Shown: positions 42,819-51,672, counted from the stretch's first letter. The stretch is DNA of 64,000 nucleotides from Archaeoglobales archaeon (GCA_030055525.1 JASFYJ010000005.1:53429-117428); one strand, 5' to 3'. A program made the numbers and translations. The notes: generated from the letters alone by a model not told the origin.

Positions 42819-43017
42819 ATTTTAGCTTCATCTCATCGAATATTACTAAAATAGCGTTTTTTAATAACAAAAACACATAATTTATCTGATCTAACAGCCT
42901 CTTATTTTTAGCTGTCTAACTTTTCACTTTCATGTGCGGAATTCGGTCAAATTCAGCAAGAGTAAAAAAGCGATAACTACAAATAATCAATGTACCACAA
43001 AGTGACGAGGTGAGATA
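42819..43017 (+). promoter_or_regulatory. Upstream/leader region of the cdhC operon
   Basis: This is 199 bp without a gene. A BRE/TATA-like AGCGTTTTTTAATAAC near 42855-42870 would leave a leader of about 130 nt. No TATA at the usual 26 bp from the ATG is convincing. Weak inverted repeats (ACAGC...GCTGT near 42895-42917 and GAATT...AATTC near 42939-42955) could form short hairpins. A GAGGTGAG ribosome-binding site precedes cdhC. The region may hold post-transcriptional control, but this is only suggestive. Confidence 0.35.
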
Positions 43018-44574
43018 ATGGTCGAAAGAAGGAGAATAGAGATTCCAAGCGGTGTAAAATTGAAGGAAAGCGTTGGTGAAGAGACAAAATTCCCATTCGA
43101 GATTTCTCCGATGTACGAAGGAGAAAGAATCAGAAAAGACGACATGTTTGTAGAGCTTGGCGGTCCAACGCAACCGAAATTCGAGCTTGTCATGGCTTTG
43201 CCAGTAGATCAAGTTGTTGACATGAAAGTCACTCTAGTTGGCCCAGATTTGGATGAAATGGAGCAAGGGAAGGCTTATCCTTATGCGATGGTCTACTATA
43301 TAGCGGGTTCAAAAATAGAGACTGATCTTGAGCCCGTTATTGAGAGAAGAAACCACGACTTTCAGAATTACATCGAAGGTTACATGCATCTAAATCAGAG
43401 ATATGACATTTGGATCAGAATAGGGAAGAATGCAATGAAGAAAGGATTAAAGAGTCTTATTCAGATTGCAAAAGCTACAATGATGCTTTACAAGAACGAA
43501 CTACCTTTCATAGAGAAAATTGAAGCTGTTTACATTACAGATAAAGCTTTAGTTGAGAAGCTACTTAAAGAAGTTGCAATGCCGATTTATGAAGAGAGAG
43601 ACAGGAGAGTTGAGACTTTGCATGATGAAGATGTTTCGGAATTCTACTCGTGCACACTCTGCCAGAGTTTTGCCCCAACAAACGTCTGCATCGTAAGTCC
43701 AGACAGGCCATCGCTTTGTGGGGCTATTACGTGGTTCGATGGTAGAGCTGCTGCAAAAGTTGATCCGGAGGGACCGAATAGAGCTGTTCCTAAAGGTGAA
43801 GTTTTAGATCCTATAGGCGGTGAGTACAGTGGTGTCAACGAGTTTGCAAAGCAAGAAAGTGGAGGAGAATATGAAAGAATAAAGCTGCACAGCTTCTTTG
43901 AGTATCCACACACAAGTTGCGGATGTTTTGAAGTTATCGGATTCTACATGCCAGAAGTTGATGGAATAGGATGGGTGAATAGAGGTTATCCAGACCCCGC
44001 ACCAAACGGTTTAACTTTCTCAACGATGGCTGGGCAAACTGGTGGTGGAAAACAGGTTGCTGGATTCTTAGGAGTGGGCATGGCCTACTTCAGAAGTAAG
44101 AAGTTCATCCAAGCTGATGGTGGGTGGTATAGAACTGTTTGGATGCCGAAGGCATTAAAGGAGAAGCTTGAGAAGTATATACCAGCAGATATAAAGGACA
44201 AGATAGCAACAGAAGAGCAAGCAAGGACGCTTGATGAGCTCAAAGAGTTTTTAAAGAAAGTAGACCATCCAGTTGTTAAAGGAGTAGTTAGACCAGTGGA
44301 TGGAAAGAAGATAACCAACGGCTGGGTAGAAGAAGTTGCGGAAGTTGCAAAAGAGGAAGAAAAGCCTGCAGAAGCTGCACCAGCTACTACGCATGCTGTT
44401 ACACAGCCAGCACAGCAGGCGGTTCAGCAGTTTAGCATGCCGTTAGTACAGCTTCCACAGTTGCAGCTACCAGCTGCATCATCAGCACCAGCTGGAATCA
44501 AGATAATAATAAAGGACGCAAAGATAACAATCGACAAAGTCATTGTAAGGAAGGCTGAAAAAGGTGGGAAGTAA
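43018..44574 (+). CDS. cdhC: Acetyl-CoA decarbonylase/synthase, beta subunit (CdhC)
   Basis: CdhC carries the Ni-Fe-S A-cluster that joins CO, a corrinoid-bound methyl group and CoA to make acetyl-CoA, or reverses this. The 518-aa protein has the A-cluster Cys in FYSCTLCQSFAPTNVCIV (Cys212, 215 and 224) and SLCGAITWF (234), then HTSCGCFEVIGFY. The F-G-R and YPDPAPNGLTFSTMAGQTGGG segments are also typical. A low-complexity Ala/Pro/Gln linker (about 445-490) leads to a short alternating hydrophobic tail (IKIIIKDAKITIDKVIVRK). It is the first gene of the cdh operon. The CODH subunits CdhA/CdhB are not in the window. Confidence 0.95.
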   Translation: MVERRRIEIPSGVKLKESVGEETKFPFEISPMYEGERIRKDDMFVELGGPTQPKFELVMALPVDQVVDMKVTLVGPDLDEMEQGKAYPYAMVYYIAGSKIETDLEPVIERRNHDFQNYIEGYMHLNQRYDIWIRIGKNAMKKGLKSLIQIAKATMMLYKNELPFIEKIEAVYITDKALVEKLLKEVAMPIYEERDRRVETLHDEDVSEFYSCTLCQSFAPTNVCIVSPDRPSLCGAITWFDGRAAAKVDPEGPNRAVPKGEVLDPIGGEYSGVNEFAKQESGGEYERIKLHSFFEYPHTSCGCFEVIGFYMPEVDGIGWVNRGYPDPAPNGLTFSTMAGQTGGGKQVAGFLGVGMAYFRSKKFIQADGGWYRTVWMPKALKEKLEKYIPADIKDKIATEEQARTLDELKEFLKKVDHPVVKGVVRPVDGKKITNGWVEEVAEVAKEEEKPAEAAPATTHAVTQPAQQAVQQFSMPLVQLPQLQLPAASSAPAGIKIIIKDAKITIDKVIVRKAEKGGK

Positions 44575-44658
44575 ATGGACGAACCTAAAAAAGTAAAGCT
44601 CATATTAAAGGGTGCAGAAATCCATATTCCAGAACTGATTATTGAGGAAGAAGAATGA
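44575..44658 (+). CDS. 27-residue microprotein resembling the CdhC C-terminal tail
   Basis: This ORF is too short for the track. ATG 44575 directly abuts the cdhC stop (TAAATG) and has a GGTGGGA site. The ORF ends with TGA overlapping the next gene's ATG (ATGA at 44655-44658). The peptide, about 27 aa, contains KLILKGAEIHIPELIIEEEE. It lines up without gaps with the CdhC tail KIIIKDAKITIDKVIVRKAE, keeping Lys, Ala and the alternating hydrophobics. The CdhC tail ends basic and the microprotein acidic. The tight coupling and similarity argue that it is translated and may pair with CdhC. No family is recognised. Confidence 0.6.
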   Translation: MDEPKKVKLILKGAEIHIPELIIEEEE

Positions 44659-45428
44659 CCATCATAGCAGTTGCTGGCAAGGGTGGAACGGGAAAAACTC
44701 TCGTTTCAGCCCTCCTCGTCCATTTTATTTCTAAACACACAAGCAGACTTTTGGCGGTAGATGCAGATCCAGATAGTAACCTACCTGAAGCTCTTGGGGT
44801 CTCTAAGCTTGTAAGAAAAACTATCGGTGAGATAAGGGAAGCTTTCCAGACAAGTAGAGATGAAATGGGTTCAATGAACAAAGAACAATGGATTGAAGGA
44901 AAAATATATGGAGAAGTTGTTTGTGAGTGCGAAAACTATGATCTAATAGTCATGGGGCGGCCTGAAGGTGAAGGCTGCTATTGCTTTGCTAATTCTTTGC
45001 TAAGAGGAGTTTTAAGAAAGATGATGAAGCATTATGACTACATAGTTGTTGACAGTGAAGCGGGCTTGGAGCATTTCAGTAGAAAAACGATCGACAGTGC
45101 AGATTATGTAATAGTTGTAACGGACGCATCCATGAAGGGTTTAACGACTGCTAAGAGGATAAAGCAGTTGATGAAAGAGTTAAAGCTAGGTGTTAAAGAA
45201 ATTTTCCTGATAGCAAATAGAGTTTATAGCCAAGAAGCTGAAAGAAACATAAGAAAATTTGCCGACGAGGAGGGAATAAAGTTACTCGAGGTTTTACCAT
45301 TCGACGAAGAGGTTGCAAAAATAGACATGATGGGCTTGCCAGTAACTATGCTAAATGAAAGCTCTGAAGTTTATAAGAGGATGAAAAAAGTTTCCGATTT
45401 CTTTCTTAAGTTGAAAGCCACCATTTAG
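44655..45428 (+). CDS. cooC: CODH/ACS maturation ATPase (CooC/AcsF-like)
   Basis: This 257-aa MinD/NifH-type P-loop ATPase helps insert nickel into the CODH or ACS active sites. It has the deviant Walker A AVAGKGGTGKT with the signature Lys9, switch I VDADPDSNLPEALG, the nickel/zinc-binding C-x-C in GEGCYCFANSLL and Walker B IVVDSEAGLEH. All are typical of CooC. Its ATG overlaps the stop of the microORF (ATGA) and it is followed 11 bp later by cdhD. It acts in the cytoplasm on the CdhA and/or CdhC subunits. Confidence 0.92.
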   Translation: MTIIAVAGKGGTGKTLVSALLVHFISKHTSRLLAVDADPDSNLPEALGVSKLVRKTIGEIREAFQTSRDEMGSMNKEQWIEGKIYGEVVCECENYDLIVMGRPEGEGCYCFANSLLRGVLRKMMKHYDYIVVDSEAGLEHFSRKTIDSADYVIVVTDASMKGLTTAKRIKQLMKELKLGVKEIFLIANRVYSQEAERNIRKFADEEGIKLLEVLPFDEEVAKIDMMGLPVTMLNESSEVYKRMKKVSDFFLKLKATI

Positions 45429-45439
45429 AGGTGATTAAG

Positions 45440-46789
45440 TTGGCAAAAAGATTTACACTTCAAGAGTTTTTGGAAACTCTTAAAAAATACAACGTGGAAG
45501 AGTTAGAAGGTGTGAAGATTGAAGGTGACCTTGAAATAGAGTTTGAGGGCTCTTCAATAGACCTTTCTGCAGTTGCACCGCTTTATGCAATCATTTCAGA
45601 CCTTTCGAACTTTCTGTACCATGCTAATATGGCTTTAAGTTACATGCAGAGGTTATCTTCAGTTCTTGGAATTCCAATGCCATTTGCAGTACAGCCAGCT
45701 GTATCAGCTGCACCTCCAGCTCCTAAAGTTGAAGAAAAACTCAAATTGCCCGAAAAGCTGTTAGAAGCTAAGTTTACTCCTTACAAAGTAGAATATCCGG
45801 GAAAGGTTGAGGAAGTCGTCCTTGGGGCTACAAGAGCAGATGGAGGCACGAGAGATTATACTATAAAGCTTGGCGGAGAAAAAAGCTTAGCTTTCTATAT
45901 GTTCGATTCTCCACAGCCGAATTTGCCTGCGATAGCGATAGATGTGTTTGATCGCCCACCAGCGTTGGCAAAAGCTGTTAAGATGCACTATGAAGATGTT
46001 TTAACAAACCCTGCAGAATGGGCGAGGAAGTGTGTTAAGAAGTTTGGAGCAGATTTGGTTACGATACACTTGGTGAGTACAGATCCTTTGCTTGAGAATA
46101 CACCTGCAAGAGAAGCTGCAAAAGTTGTTGAAGAAGTTTTACAGGCAGTTAAATGTCCAATAATCGTTGGTGGTAGTGGTAATAAAGAGAAGGATCCAGA
46201 GGTGCTTGAAAAAGCTGCTGAGGTTGCAGAAGGGGAAAGAATATTGCTAGCTTCAGCAACTCTTGACATGGATTGGGAAAGAATAGCGAACGCAGCAAAG
46301 AAGTATGGTCACGTTGTGCTCAGCTGGACACAGATGGATATAAACAATCAGAAGACGCTAAACAGGTACTTGCTTAAAAGAGCAAACATGCCAAGGAACA
46401 GCATTGTAATGGATCCAACAACTGCCGCGCTTGGATATGGGTTGGATTATGCATTTACGAACATGGAAAGAATAAGGTTGAGTGCACTTAAAGGTGATGA
46501 AGATCTCAACTTCCCGATCTCAAGTGGTACTACGAATGCTTGGGGTGCTAGAGAATCTTGGATGAGCGAATCTCCACTCGAAGGAGATACACCTTGGGGG
46601 CCGAGAGAGCTCAGAGGACCTATTTGGGAGATAATAACTGGTCTTACTCTATCGCTTGCAGGAGTTGATCTTTTCATGATGATGCACCCAACGGCTGTTG
46701 CAACTCTTAAGGAGATATTCAACACACTTGGAGGTAAAAATACAGCTAAAATTGATGATCCAAATGCTTGGCTTAAAATGGAGGTGTGA
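45440..46789 (+). CDS. cdhD: Acetyl-CoA decarbonylase/synthase, corrinoid protein small subunit (CdhD)
   Basis: CdhD is the delta subunit of the corrinoid/Fe-S protein that carries the methyl group between the pterin methyltransferase step and CdhC. TTG 45440 is chosen over the track's GTG 45431 because the GAGGTGA ribosome-binding site spans 45428-45434, and the product then begins MAKRFTLQEFLE as in relatives. An N-terminal region with VEELEGVKIEGDLEIEF is followed by a Pro/Ala linker. The TIM-barrel core starts near residue 120 (VEEVVLGATRADGGTRDYTI). It carries LVTIHLVSTDP and IVGGSGNKEKDPEVLEKAAE. About 449 aa. It is co-transcribed with cdhE. Confidence 0.94.
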   Translation: MAKRFTLQEFLETLKKYNVEELEGVKIEGDLEIEFEGSSIDLSAVAPLYAIISDLSNFLYHANMALSYMQRLSSVLGIPMPFAVQPAVSAAPPAPKVEEKLKLPEKLLEAKFTPYKVEYPGKVEEVVLGATRADGGTRDYTIKLGGEKSLAFYMFDSPQPNLPAIAIDVFDRPPALAKAVKMHYEDVLTNPAEWARKCVKKFGADLVTIHLVSTDPLLENTPAREAAKVVEEVLQAVKCPIIVGGSGNKEKDPEVLEKAAEVAEGERILLASATLDMDWERIANAAKKYGHVVLSWTQMDINNQKTLNRYLLKRANMPRNSIVMDPTTAALGYGLDYAFTNMERIRLSALKGDEDLNFPISSGTTNAWGARESWMSESPLEGDTPWGPRELRGPIWEIITGLTLSLAGVDLFMMMHPTAVATLKEIFNTLGGKNTAKIDDPNAWLKMEV

Positions 46790-46792
46790 CGA

Positions 46793-48205
46793 ATGAAGGT
46801 AAAAAGTCCGCTGGAAGTTTATAACCTTCTTCCAAGAACAAACTGCAAAGAATGTGGTTACGATACCTGCATGAGTTTTGCTGCACATATACTCGACAGA
46901 AGTGCGAAAGTTATACAGTGTAAGCCTTTAGTTGAACAGTCGGAGAAAGATCCAAAAGCTAAGAGTAAATTAGAGAAACTTCTAGACATAACAGCTCCAG
47001 AGATAGCAGAAATTGTAATAGGTAGCGGGGATTCTGCAGTAAAAGTTGGGGGTGAAGAAGTTCTCCATAGGCATGAGCTTACTTTCTTCAATCCAACAGC
47101 TTTCTTCTACGATGTTTGGGATACTCTGGATGAGAAAAAGATTGAAGAAAGATGTGAATGGGTTGCTAAGTACAGAAAATTCTACGTTGGAAAATATTTG
47201 ACTTTGGATGGTATTGCGGTTAGGTGCACCTCAAACGATCCAAGCAAGTTCGGGAATGTTGTAAAGAAGGTGGCAAGCTACGGAAAACCGATGGTTTTGG
47301 TAACTCTTAATCCAGACTGCATGAAGGCTGCACTTGAGGAGGTTGCAGATAAAAAACCTCTGATATATGCGGCAACAGAAGAAAACTGGAGAGAATTTCT
47401 TAGACTAGCACTTGAATATAAAGTACCTGTTGTTGTAAGATCGAGCGATCTTGACAAACTTAAAAGTTTGGCGGTAACTTTCAAGCAGGCAGGAGTAAAG
47501 GAGATAGTTTTAGACCCAGTAACTGAACCGGTAGGAGAAGGGCTGAAGAGAACCTTCGAAAGGGTAATTCAGATCAGGAGGACAGCTATAGAAGGAGGAG
47601 ATAAAGATGTGGCATATCCAATAATGGTTACACCGATTTCAGCACATCTGATAAACGCAGACGATGTAACTAAAGAATATTGGGAAGCGGTCATTGGCGG
47701 GATGTTCGTAGTTAAGTACGCTGATATAATGATATTCCATACTCTGAAGCAGCACGTGGTTATGCCGACTTTAACGCTTCGAGCTAACATCTACACCGAT
47801 CCGCGCACACCAGTACAAGTTGAGCCAGGTTTAAGGCCTATAAACGATCCAAAACCGGAAGATCCTGTTTTCCTTACAACAAACTTTGCTTTAACTTATT
47901 ATACTGTTGAAAGTGATCTAACAAGTGCAAAGATAAGAGGATGGCTGCTTGTGCTCAACACAGAGGGCATTTGTGTAGAAGCTTCGGTTGCTGGAGGTAA
48001 ATTCACGGCAAGTGGTGTAAAGCAGTTAATTGAGCAGACAAAGATAGCTGAAAAGGTAAATCATAAGTATCTAGTAATTCCAGGACTTGCAGCTAGATTG
48101 CAAGGAGCTATAGAAGATGAGACAGGCTGGAAAGTACTCGTGGGACCTATAGATTCTGGAAGAATCAAGGGCTGGCTCGAAAAGAACTGGCCACCTAAAA
48201 AATAA
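46793..48205 (+). CDS. cdhE: Acetyl-CoA decarbonylase/synthase, corrinoid Fe-S protein large subunit (CdhE)
   Basis: CdhE is the gamma subunit that binds a low-potential [4Fe-4S] cluster and the corrinoid. The 470-aa protein begins with the cluster motif TNCKECGYDTCMSFA followed by the fourth Cys near 40 (VIQCKPL). A TIM barrel follows (YVGKYLTLDGIAVRCTSNDP, PLIYAATEENWREFL). The C-terminal cobalamin-binding domain is near 350-465 (TNFALTYYTVESDLTS, VIPGLAARLQGAIEDETGWKVLVGP). It follows cdhD by 3 bp and ends the operon. Together with CdhC it provides the acetyl-CoA synthase half of the complex. Confidence 0.95.
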   Translation: MKVKSPLEVYNLLPRTNCKECGYDTCMSFAAHILDRSAKVIQCKPLVEQSEKDPKAKSKLEKLLDITAPEIAEIVIGSGDSAVKVGGEEVLHRHELTFFNPTAFFYDVWDTLDEKKIEERCEWVAKYRKFYVGKYLTLDGIAVRCTSNDPSKFGNVVKKVASYGKPMVLVTLNPDCMKAALEEVADKKPLIYAATEENWREFLRLALEYKVPVVVRSSDLDKLKSLAVTFKQAGVKEIVLDPVTEPVGEGLKRTFERVIQIRRTAIEGGDKDVAYPIMVTPISAHLINADDVTKEYWEAVIGGMFVVKYADIMIFHTLKQHVVMPTLTLRANIYTDPRTPVQVEPGLRPINDPKPEDPVFLTTNFALTYYTVESDLTSAKIRGWLLVLNTEGICVEASVAGGKFTASGVKQLIEQTKIAEKVNHKYLVIPGLAARLQGAIEDETGWKVLVGPIDSGRIKGWLEKNWPPKK

Positions 48206-48230
48206 GTTTTTCATTTAAAATTTCTTTTTT
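48206..48230 (+). terminator. T-rich terminator after cdhE
   Basis: Immediately after the stop, two T tracts (TTTTT and TTTCTTTTTT) occur within 25 bp, as expected for archaeal intrinsic termination. There is no obvious hairpin. Confidence 0.35.
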
Positions 48231-48279
48231 GCGTGAAACTTCGATGGATTAAAGTTTTAAAGCGGTCAAAAATTTCGAT

Positions 48280-48723
48280 ATGCAGGTTGGTGTTATCGGA
48301 TCAGGTTTTTGTGATGAAGAAACGTATGAACTTGCATATAAAGTTGGCCAACTTTTAGCTGAGAAGGGTTGTGTAGTTATAAATGGCGGACTTGGCGGAG
48401 TAATGGAAGCGAGCGCAAAGGGGGCGAAGAGTAAAGGCGGATTAACTGTTGGAATTCTTCCAAGAAGTGTAAAGGATGCAAATCCATACATAGATATAAA
48501 GATAGCAACAGATATGGGACATGCAAGGAACGTGATTATTGTACATTCCTCCGACGCTTTAATCTCGATAGGTGGAGAATATGGAACGATATCAGAGATA
48601 GCAATTGCTTTGAAGGTTGGAAAGCGTTTAGCATCTCTTAAACCGCCGGTAGTAATTAAAGGCATGGTTGTTTTTGACAAAGCTGAAGATGCAGTAAATT
48701 ACGCGGTATCCGGGAGTTTATGA
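48280..48723 (+). CDS. LOG/TIGR00725-like Rossmann-fold protein
   Basis: This 147-aa protein resembles the small LOG/Moco-carrier-like family. It has the N-terminal GVIGSGFCDEETYELAYKVG, the NGGLGGVMEASAKGAKSKGG loop and the ISIGGEYGTISEIAIALKVGK motif, which corresponds to the PGGxGTxxE site of LOG phosphoribohydrolases. In the reduced archaeal form (TIGR00725 type) the true function is not established. Nucleotide or cofactor binding is likely. Confidence 0.8.
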   Translation: MQVGVIGSGFCDEETYELAYKVGQLLAEKGCVVINGGLGGVMEASAKGAKSKGGLTVGILPRSVKDANPYIDIKIATDMGHARNVIIVHSSDALISIGGEYGTISEIAIALKVGKRLASLKPPVVIKGMVVFDKAEDAVNYAVSGSL

Positions 48724-48772
48724 AAAAGTTTTGTTATCAAAAAATTTTTAAAGTTTTAAGTTTTAAATATTT

Positions 48773-49060
48773 ATGGACGTGTTGCAGGAGTTCAAAAACA
48801 CTTGGAAAACTATAGAGCTCGAAGAGGCAAAAAACGGTTTTTTAGCTCATCTCTCGGCTTATATAATCATTAACGTCTTTCTTTTTATTTTAAACGTTCT
48901 TATCTCTCCTCAAACGCTTTGGTTCTATTATGTAACGCTCGGTTGGGGAATTGGATTAGCTTTTCACTTTATCTTTTCAAGAGAAAGATTTGTCTTATCT
49001 GAATGGGAGAAGAAAGCTGGAAAGATAGAGGCGAGGATCAAAAGCTCACGTGAAAAGTGA
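48773..49060 (+). CDS. Small 2TM-domain membrane protein
   Basis: This 95-aa protein has two membrane helices (about 28-48 and 53-72) flanked by charged ends, with the pattern GFLAHLSAYIIINVFLFILN and the end SEWEKK typical of the 2TM domain family. In bacteria this domain is found alone or fused to signalling proteins, with unknown function. The 3' end overlaps the convergent flippase gene by 15 bp. Confidence 0.75.
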   Translation: MDVLQEFKNTWKTIELEEAKNGFLAHLSAYIIINVFLFILNVLISPQTLWFYYVTLGWGIGLAFHFIFSRERFVLSEWEKKAGKIEARIKSSREK

Positions 49061-50518
49061 CTTGAAAAATTTGTAGTCTTCACTACTTAGACCTTTAATT
49101 ATAAAAATAGTTAAAAAATAAACTACCGATCCAAAAAGTATCGCAAGAAAACGATCTAGTAGGTTCAGGTAATATATAGCAGCAACCATAGTAGTTGAGG
49201 CAAAGATGGGTTTGATCGTAAGCGTCAATGGGAATATTGAAAACTTTTTGTATGCAAATAAACCCAAAAGAATCCAGTTGAGAAAGTTTGAAATAAGTGT
49301 AGCCAGTGCTGCACCATCGATTCCATATATTGGTATCATAAACCAGTTAAGGATTATGTTCAACACCATTGCAACGCTTAAAACGTAAACAGGATATTGG
49401 GGCATCTCCTTGGCGTTGAAAAGGTTGCTCCAGAGGTTGAGACAGTAGGGGATCAGAAGAAAGGACAAAATCCTCATGCTATTTATCGCGTTCAGGTATT
49501 CGTGTCCGTAAACAAAAACCACAATTCCTCCACTTATCATTGCAAGACCGAAGGCGGCTGGTATGGATATTATAGCAGAGTATTTGAAGGTTCTAACAAA
49601 AGCGTTCTTAAGTCTCTTGCCTTCAAGTTCAATAAAGACAGGAAATAATACTGTTGTGACGGATATAAGTCCAGAGACTGCTGAAATGATGCTAAAAGCG
49701 GCTCTATAATAACCTACTGCTTCTGCAGGTAAAAAGTAGCCGATCATTATCGAATCAACGTAGGCGAAAAATATCCAAGTGATTGAGCCGATGGTAAGGT
49801 AGCTCGTGAACTTAATAACTCTGAACCAATGTATCTTCTTGGTTTTACCATAAAAAAATTTATATTTTTTTGAATATAAAATAAGGACAACCAACGAAGC
49901 CAAGCTAGCCATTACCAATCCCAATATGGCCCCTACAACTTCTAAACCTACGTAAACGAAGATGATGATGAAAAGCAATTTTGATGCTTCGTAAGACAAA
50001 GACCTGATTAGGCTTGCTTTAAAGTCTTTGAAAGCGTTATATATACTGTTCAGATATCCAGATAACGAATAAAAAAATATAAATGCTGAAGAAAATACCA
50101 GTGGCTCGTAAAGTTCTGGCTTTGCGAAAAAGTATATTGAAATGAATTCAGCAGAAATTAAAGTTAGAAGAGATGCAAGCGCAGATAACAGAAGTTTTAA
50201 AATTGCAAGGTTTTTTATGTAACCTCTCAAAGATTCAAAATCTTGCCTAAAATAAGCATCAGCGACATATCTTGTTGTTGCAGCATTTATTCCAAGATCC
50301 GTGAGGCTTAATACAAGGTAGGCTATCGACAAAACAAGAGAGTAGATTCCAAAGAGTTCCGGCTTAAGAGTCTTTGCAAGATAGATTGAAACTATCAAGC
50401 CGGAAAGATTTCCAATCAGGAGAGATGAGGCATTGTAAATGAAGTTTCTGAACACCTGTTTTGCAAGCACATAGAAGTTTTGTGTAGCTATATAAAGGCA
50501 TTTACTGCGAATACTCAA
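49046..50518 (-). CDS. Polysaccharide flippase (Wzx/MATE-like)
   Basis: This 490-aa protein has about 12-14 membrane helices of the oligosaccharide flippase (polysaccharide biosynthesis protein) family. It begins with LIGNLSGLIVSIYLAKTLKPELFGIYSLVLS, the typical first helices with the LxPxxFG turn, followed by LTDLGINAATTRYVAD. It translocates lipid-linked glycans across the membrane, for example for N-glycans or surface polysaccharide in archaea. No glycosyltransferase is adjacent, so the sugar is unknown. It is divergent from the radical SAM gene. Confidence 0.88.
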   Translation of the reverse strand: MSIRSKCLYIATQNFYVLAKQVFRNFIYNASSLLIGNLSGLIVSIYLAKTLKPELFGIYSLVLSIAYLVLSLTDLGINAATTRYVADAYFRQDFESLRGYIKNLAILKLLLSALASLLTLISAEFISIYFFAKPELYEPLVFSSAFIFFYSLSGYLNSIYNAFKDFKASLIRSLSYEASKLLFIIIFVYVGLEVVGAILGLVMASLASLVVLILYSKKYKFFYGKTKKIHWFRVIKFTSYLTIGSITWIFFAYVDSIMIGYFLPAEAVGYYRAAFSIISAVSGLISVTTVLFPVFIELEGKRLKNAFVRTFKYSAIISIPAAFGLAMISGGIVVFVYGHEYLNAINSMRILSFLLIPYCLNLWSNLFNAKEMPQYPVYVLSVAMVLNIILNWFMIPIYGIDGAALATLISNFLNWILLGLFAYKKFSIFPLTLTIKPIFASTTMVAAIYYLNLLDRFLAILFGSVVYFLTIFIIKGLSSEDYKFFKSLFT

Positions 50519-50537
50519 AAATTTTAAACCTGAGAAG

Positions 50538-51641
50538 ATGAGTCTCCTTATGCCTTGGGATCAGCCTTACATCATATTCTGGGAACTCACGAGGGCCTGT
50601 GACTTTGCATGCAAGCATTGTAGAGCGAAGGCTGTAAAAAAAAGGCATGTAGATGAGCTAACAACTGAAGAATGCTTTAAAGTGATAGAAGAAATATCTA
50701 AATTTGAATTAAAACCCATGATAATATTCACCGGTGGAGATCCACTTTTAAGGGAGGACGTTGTTAATATAATTGACCAAGCTTCAAAAAAAGGTATTAG
50801 ATGTTCAATTGCATTCAGTGGAACTGAGAGAGCAAGTTATGAAAAGATAGTCGAGCTTAAAAATGCCGGAATTTCAAGAGTTGCTGTAAGCATCGATGGT
50901 TGTAGAGAGGTTCATGACGAGTTTAGAGGTGTAAGTGGAGCCTTTGATATGGCGATGGAAGTTGTGGAGAATTGTATAAGGGCTGGTGTTGAGTTCCAGA
51001 TAAACACAACCGTAACGAAGTATACGATGAAATGTTTGCCGGATTTGGCAAGACTTTGCTTAGATATAAAAGCTGCTATGTGGGATGTTTTCTTTTTAGT
51101 CCCAACAGGCAGAGCTAGGGTTGAACAGATGCCGTCTGCTCAAGAATTTGAAGATATATTGTGCTGGCTCTACGATTTGAAGTTATTTGGTTTGAATGTG
51201 AAAAGTTCAGCAGCAACTCACTTCAGAAGGGTGGAGATTATGAGGCAAAAAGGTATAATGCCTAATGTAAGCGAGCTTTACTATGAGCTTTTATCAAAAA
51301 CTGATTTAAAATCCACTGAGATTCTCGAAAAAAGTTGTAAAGAAAAAAATAGAACATTTGGAATTACGGACGGAAGAGGAATGCTTTTCATAAGTCATAT
51401 TGGAGAGGTCTACCCGAGTGGTTTTCTACCTTTGGCTTGTGGAAACGTTAGAGAAAACAGTTTGATGGAGATTTATAAAAAATCTAGAATTTTTTGCGAT
51501 TTGAGAGATCCAGAAAAGTTGAAGGGCAAGTGTGGTAGGTGTAGCTATAAGCAGATCTGTGGTGGGAGCAGGGCTAGGGCGTACGCTTTAACCGGAGACT
51601 ACCTCGGTGAAGAGCCTTGTTGCGTACATTTGTCGAATTAA
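50538..51641 (+). CDS. Radical SAM/SPASM protein, AhbD-like (siroheme-route heme synthase type)
   Basis: This 367-aa protein has the radical SAM cluster C-x3-C-x2-C in TRACDFACKHCRAKA (residues about 20-28). The C-terminal SPASM Cys are KGKCGRCSYKQICGGSRARAYALTGDYLGEEPCC. The starting PWDQPYIIFWELTRAC and this end match AhbD and its close relatives, which decarboxylate iron-coproporphyrin to heme in archaea. A nearby hemB supports tetrapyrrole synthesis, but related peptide-modifying enzymes look alike. A TATA-like element suggests the second ATG (50550) may be the leaderless start. Confidence 0.75.
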   Translation: MSLLMPWDQPYIIFWELTRACDFACKHCRAKAVKKRHVDELTTEECFKVIEEISKFELKPMIIFTGGDPLLREDVVNIIDQASKKGIRCSIAFSGTERASYEKIVELKNAGISRVAVSIDGCREVHDEFRGVSGAFDMAMEVVENCIRAGVEFQINTTVTKYTMKCLPDLARLCLDIKAAMWDVFFLVPTGRARVEQMPSAQEFEDILCWLYDLKLFGLNVKSSAATHFRRVEIMRQKGIMPNVSELYYELLSKTDLKSTEILEKSCKEKNRTFGITDGRGMLFISHIGEVYPSGFLPLACGNVRENSLMEIYKKSRIFCDLRDPEKLKGKCGRCSYKQICGGSRARAYALTGDYLGEEPCCVHLSN

Positions 51642-51658
51642 CCTTCGACTATCGTTAA

Positions 51659-51672
51659 AGTTATATATTCGG
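51659..51672 (+). promoter_or_regulatory. TATA promoter of the mevalonate regulator operon
   Basis: AGTTATATATTC is centred about 25 bp before GTG 51689, giving a leaderless transcript that starts at the GTG. Confidence 0.55.
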
